This document shows positions 6,352 through 8,031 of a stretch of DNA of 8,031 bases, in pieces; within the stretch, counting starts at the first letter, position 1; every line of letters begins with the position of its first letter. Source of the stretch: Desulfobacterales bacterium CG23_combo_of_CG06-09_8_20_14_all_51_8. GTDB taxonomy: Bacteria; Desulfobacterota; Desulfobacteria; Desulfobacterales; Desulfosalsimonadaceae. The stretch is from NCBI GenBank assembly GCA_002772195.1, contig PCSG01000069.1, positions 3,560 to 11,590 on the forward strand, in the 5' to 3' direction. The notes beneath the pieces were generated by a model. The model made no database searches, was not told the DNA's origin, and worked only from the letters and a program-made list of their open reading frames with translations. Both the position numbers and the translations under genes were made by a program.

Positions 6352-8031
6352 CTAAGATTCCATCTCATCCAGTTCGGCAAGTTTCAGGTCAAACACCGCA
6401 CGCCGGGTTTCCAGGGTTTCAGAAAGCGTTTCAAATTCTTCAAAATCCCTGTCAATATCCGCCTGACACGGATGAATTTTCCGGGCCAGATCCGCAATTT
6501 GGGAACCGTCGTTTTTTTCCGTGGCCTGTTGCATCAGTTCATGCAGGGTCTTGAGTCGATTTTCATTGGCGTCAATGGCTTTTTCCAGCTCCGCTACTTG
6601 TTTTTCAAGGGGCTTGAGGGCGTTGCCGCGTTCTTTGATAATCGCGGACCTCAGCCGCCGGATTTCTTTTTTATTCAGTTTTTCAGGTTTAACGGCATCC
6701 GTTTCCCTGTCTCCGGAAAGATCACCGTCCAGATCATCTCCCCAGCCTTCCACTTCCAAAAACCGCTGGTAGTCCCCCTCAAAAATAGACGTCCCGTCAT
6801 TTTTAAAAACAATCAATCGTTCGGCGATGGCATGGAGAAACATTTCATTATGGGTCACCATGACCACGGCCCCGTCGAATTCATCAATGGCGGCCAGCAG
6901 CGCATCGCAGGATTCCATATCAAAATGGTTGGAAGGTTCATCCAGCACCAGCAGGTTGATGGGGCGGCACAGGAGTTTGCCCAGCATCACCCGACTTTTT
7001 TCGCCACCGGACAGCACCGCGATTTTTTTTAAAGCCGAGTCCCCTTCAAACAGCATGGCCCCGCAAATATTCCGGGCCTTCTGGCGGTCGATATCCGGGC
7101 TGGTGTAGAGCATTTCTTCTTCGATGGTTTTGTCGTCGTCGAGGGTTTTGACATTGGTCTGCTCGAAATATCCCGGGGTGACTTCCGGGTGATAAACGAT
7201 CTGCCCGGTGTCCGGCGTCAGCACGTCACCGAGCAGCTTCAGCAGGGTCGTTTTGCCGGCGCCGTTGCGTCCGATCACGCAGATCCGGTCCCGGGGGCCG
7301 ATGGTCAGATTAAAATTCGATATGAGGGGACGTTGCGGATCATATCCGAACCCCAGATTCCGAATGGTGGAAAGAATTTTACCGTTAAACGGTTTATACC
7401 GGAATGAAAAATCCAGGGTTTTGAATTTTTCCAGTTTATCCCGGCGGGTTAATTTGCTTAAGGTCTTCACCCGGGATTGGACCAGACCGGCCAGCCGGGC
7501 CTTGGCCCGAAACCGGGTGACGAAATCTTCGATCTCTTTCCGGCGCTTATCCTCATTGATGCGCGTTTTTTCATAGATTTCCTCATCCTGGGCGATCTGC
7601 AAATAGTACTTTTCCGTATTGCCGGAGATCTTTCGGACTTTTTTCCGATGAATGCCCAGCACATGCGTGACGACGGCGTCCATAAAACCGCGATCATGGG
7701 TAATCAGAAAGACTTCCCGGGGCCACTGCCGTAAAAACGACTTGATCCAGCGAATGGATGTGATGTCCAGATAATTGGTCGGTTCGTCGAGGAGCAGCAG
7801 GTCGGGTTCGGCGAGCAGTTCCTTGGTCAGGTTCAGACGGACCTGAAACCCGCCGGATAAATCACTGGGGTGACGTTTGAGATCGTCTTCTGAAAACCCC
7901 AGGCCGGCGAGAATTTTTTCAACTTTCCAGTACTGGGAGGACACATCTTCCGGCAGACCCCGGATGCCTTCTTCAAAAACCGTTTTTTCCGTAAAATGGA
8001 TCGTCTGGCGGATATATCCGATGCGGTAATT
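6352..8031 (-). CDS. ABC-F family ATPase, YheS/Uup-like (5' end beyond window)
   Basis: This gene encodes a soluble tandem-ATPase protein of the ABC-F class, whose members act on the ribosome rather than in transport. The frame is open to the right edge and 559 residues are visible; an internal GTG at 7944 is not the start. The first ATPase domain lacks its Walker A (off-window) but shows the Q-loop GYIRQ, signature LSGG (about 58-61), Walker B LLLLDEPTN (78-86) and ITHD. The inter-domain linker has the diagnostic FVTRFRAKA and VQSRVK run (about 170-189). The second domain has Walker A GRNGAGKTT (254-262), LSGGEK (340-345), Walker B LLVLDEPSN (360-368) and an H-switch reading VTHN instead of the usual SHD or THD. 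An acidic stretch and a charged coiled coil (about 451-557) form the C-terminus, as in YheS and Uup. There are no membrane segments. It looks like a housekeeping ABC-F factor rather than a resistance protein, but that cannot be settled from sequence alone. Confidence 0.95.
   Translation of the reverse strand, partial: NYRIGYIRQTIHFTEKTVFEEGIRGLPEDVSSQYWKVEKILAGLGFSEDDLKRHPSDLSGGFQVRLNLTKELLAEPDLLLLDEPTNYLDITSIRWIKSFLRQWPREVFLITHDRGFMDAVVTHVLGIHRKKVRKISGNTEKYYLQIAQDEEIYEKTRINEDKRRKEIEDFVTRFRAKARLAGLVQSRVKTLSKLTRRDKLEKFKTLDFSFRYKPFNGKILSTIRNLGFGYDPQRPLISNFNLTIGPRDRICVIGRNGAGKTTLLKLLGDVLTPDTGQIVYHPEVTPGYFEQTNVKTLDDDKTIEEEMLYTSPDIDRQKARNICGAMLFEGDSALKKIAVLSGGEKSRVMLGKLLCRPINLLVLDEPSNHFDMESCDALLAAIDEFDGAVVMVTHNEMFLHAIAERLIVFKNDGTSIFEGDYQRFLEVEGWGDDLDGDLSGDRETDAVKPEKLNKKEIRRLRSAIIKERGNALKPLEKQVAELEKAIDANENRLKTLHELMQQATEKNDGSQIADLARKIHPCQADIDRDFEEFETLSETLETRRAVFDLKLAELDEMES

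Noticed and set aside
6141..6380. 79-codon minus-strand frame between the ABC-F and small membrane protein genes
   Set aside because: It overlaps the 3' end of the ABC-F gene and the 5' end of the small gene in another frame, and it crosses the predicted promoter and hairpin. Its product has no coherent features.
6328..7032. 234-codon open frame on the plus strand
   Set aside because: It is antisense to the ABC-F second ATPase domain and coiled coil, which are clearly the coding sequence here.
7942..7944. GTG at 7944 as the start of the ABC-F gene
   Set aside because: The frame continues open to the window edge with family-like sequence (the GYIRQ Q-loop), so this codon is an internal valine.

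Overview
The window holds six protein-coding genes, all on the minus strand. Two of them run off the ends of the window. The gene content suggests a Desulfobacterota (deltaproteobacterial, Desulfobacterales-like) sulfate reducer. It combines a methylmalonyl-CoA mutase/epimerase pair of the kind used in propionate metabolism, a GAF-fused GspE/PilB-type ATPase, moderately GC-rich genes and very AT-rich intergenic DNA. This assignment is inferred from gene style; no rRNA or other marker gene is present.

Read in the direction of transcription (right to left), the layout is as follows. (a) 8031-6352: most of an ABC-F ATPase gene, N-terminus beyond the right edge. (b) 6351-6169: a control region with a good sigma70-type promoter, a 17-bp palindrome over its -10 box and start site, and a terminator-like hairpin just before the next gene. 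(c) 6168-5947: a 73-residue protein with two membrane segments. (d) 5853-3529: a 774-residue secretion/pilus assembly ATPase with an N-terminal GAF domain. (e) 3528-3168: about 360 bp of AT-rich intergenic DNA with a 13-bp direct repeat, a GC-rich inverted repeat built on CTCTGCG units, a strong minus-strand terminator, and a tetR promoter overlapped by an inverted repeat. (f) 3167-1: a tetR-family regulator, methylmalonyl-CoA epimerase and methylmalonyl-CoA mutase (C-terminus beyond the left edge), arranged as one operon.

Two functional units stand out. The tetR-mce-scpA cluster encodes the racemisation and rearrangement steps that link (S)-methylmalonyl-CoA to succinyl-CoA. A co-transcribed TetR repressor would plausibly sense a related acyl-CoA and control its own promoter. 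The small membrane protein and the GAF/MshEN/ATPase protein form a second probable transcription unit. There the ATPase keeps every motor motif, has lost key residues in its c-di-GMP-type MshEN region, and has a GAF domain with a cyclic-nucleotide-type signature. No tRNA, rRNA, CRISPR array, insertion sequence or phage gene was seen.
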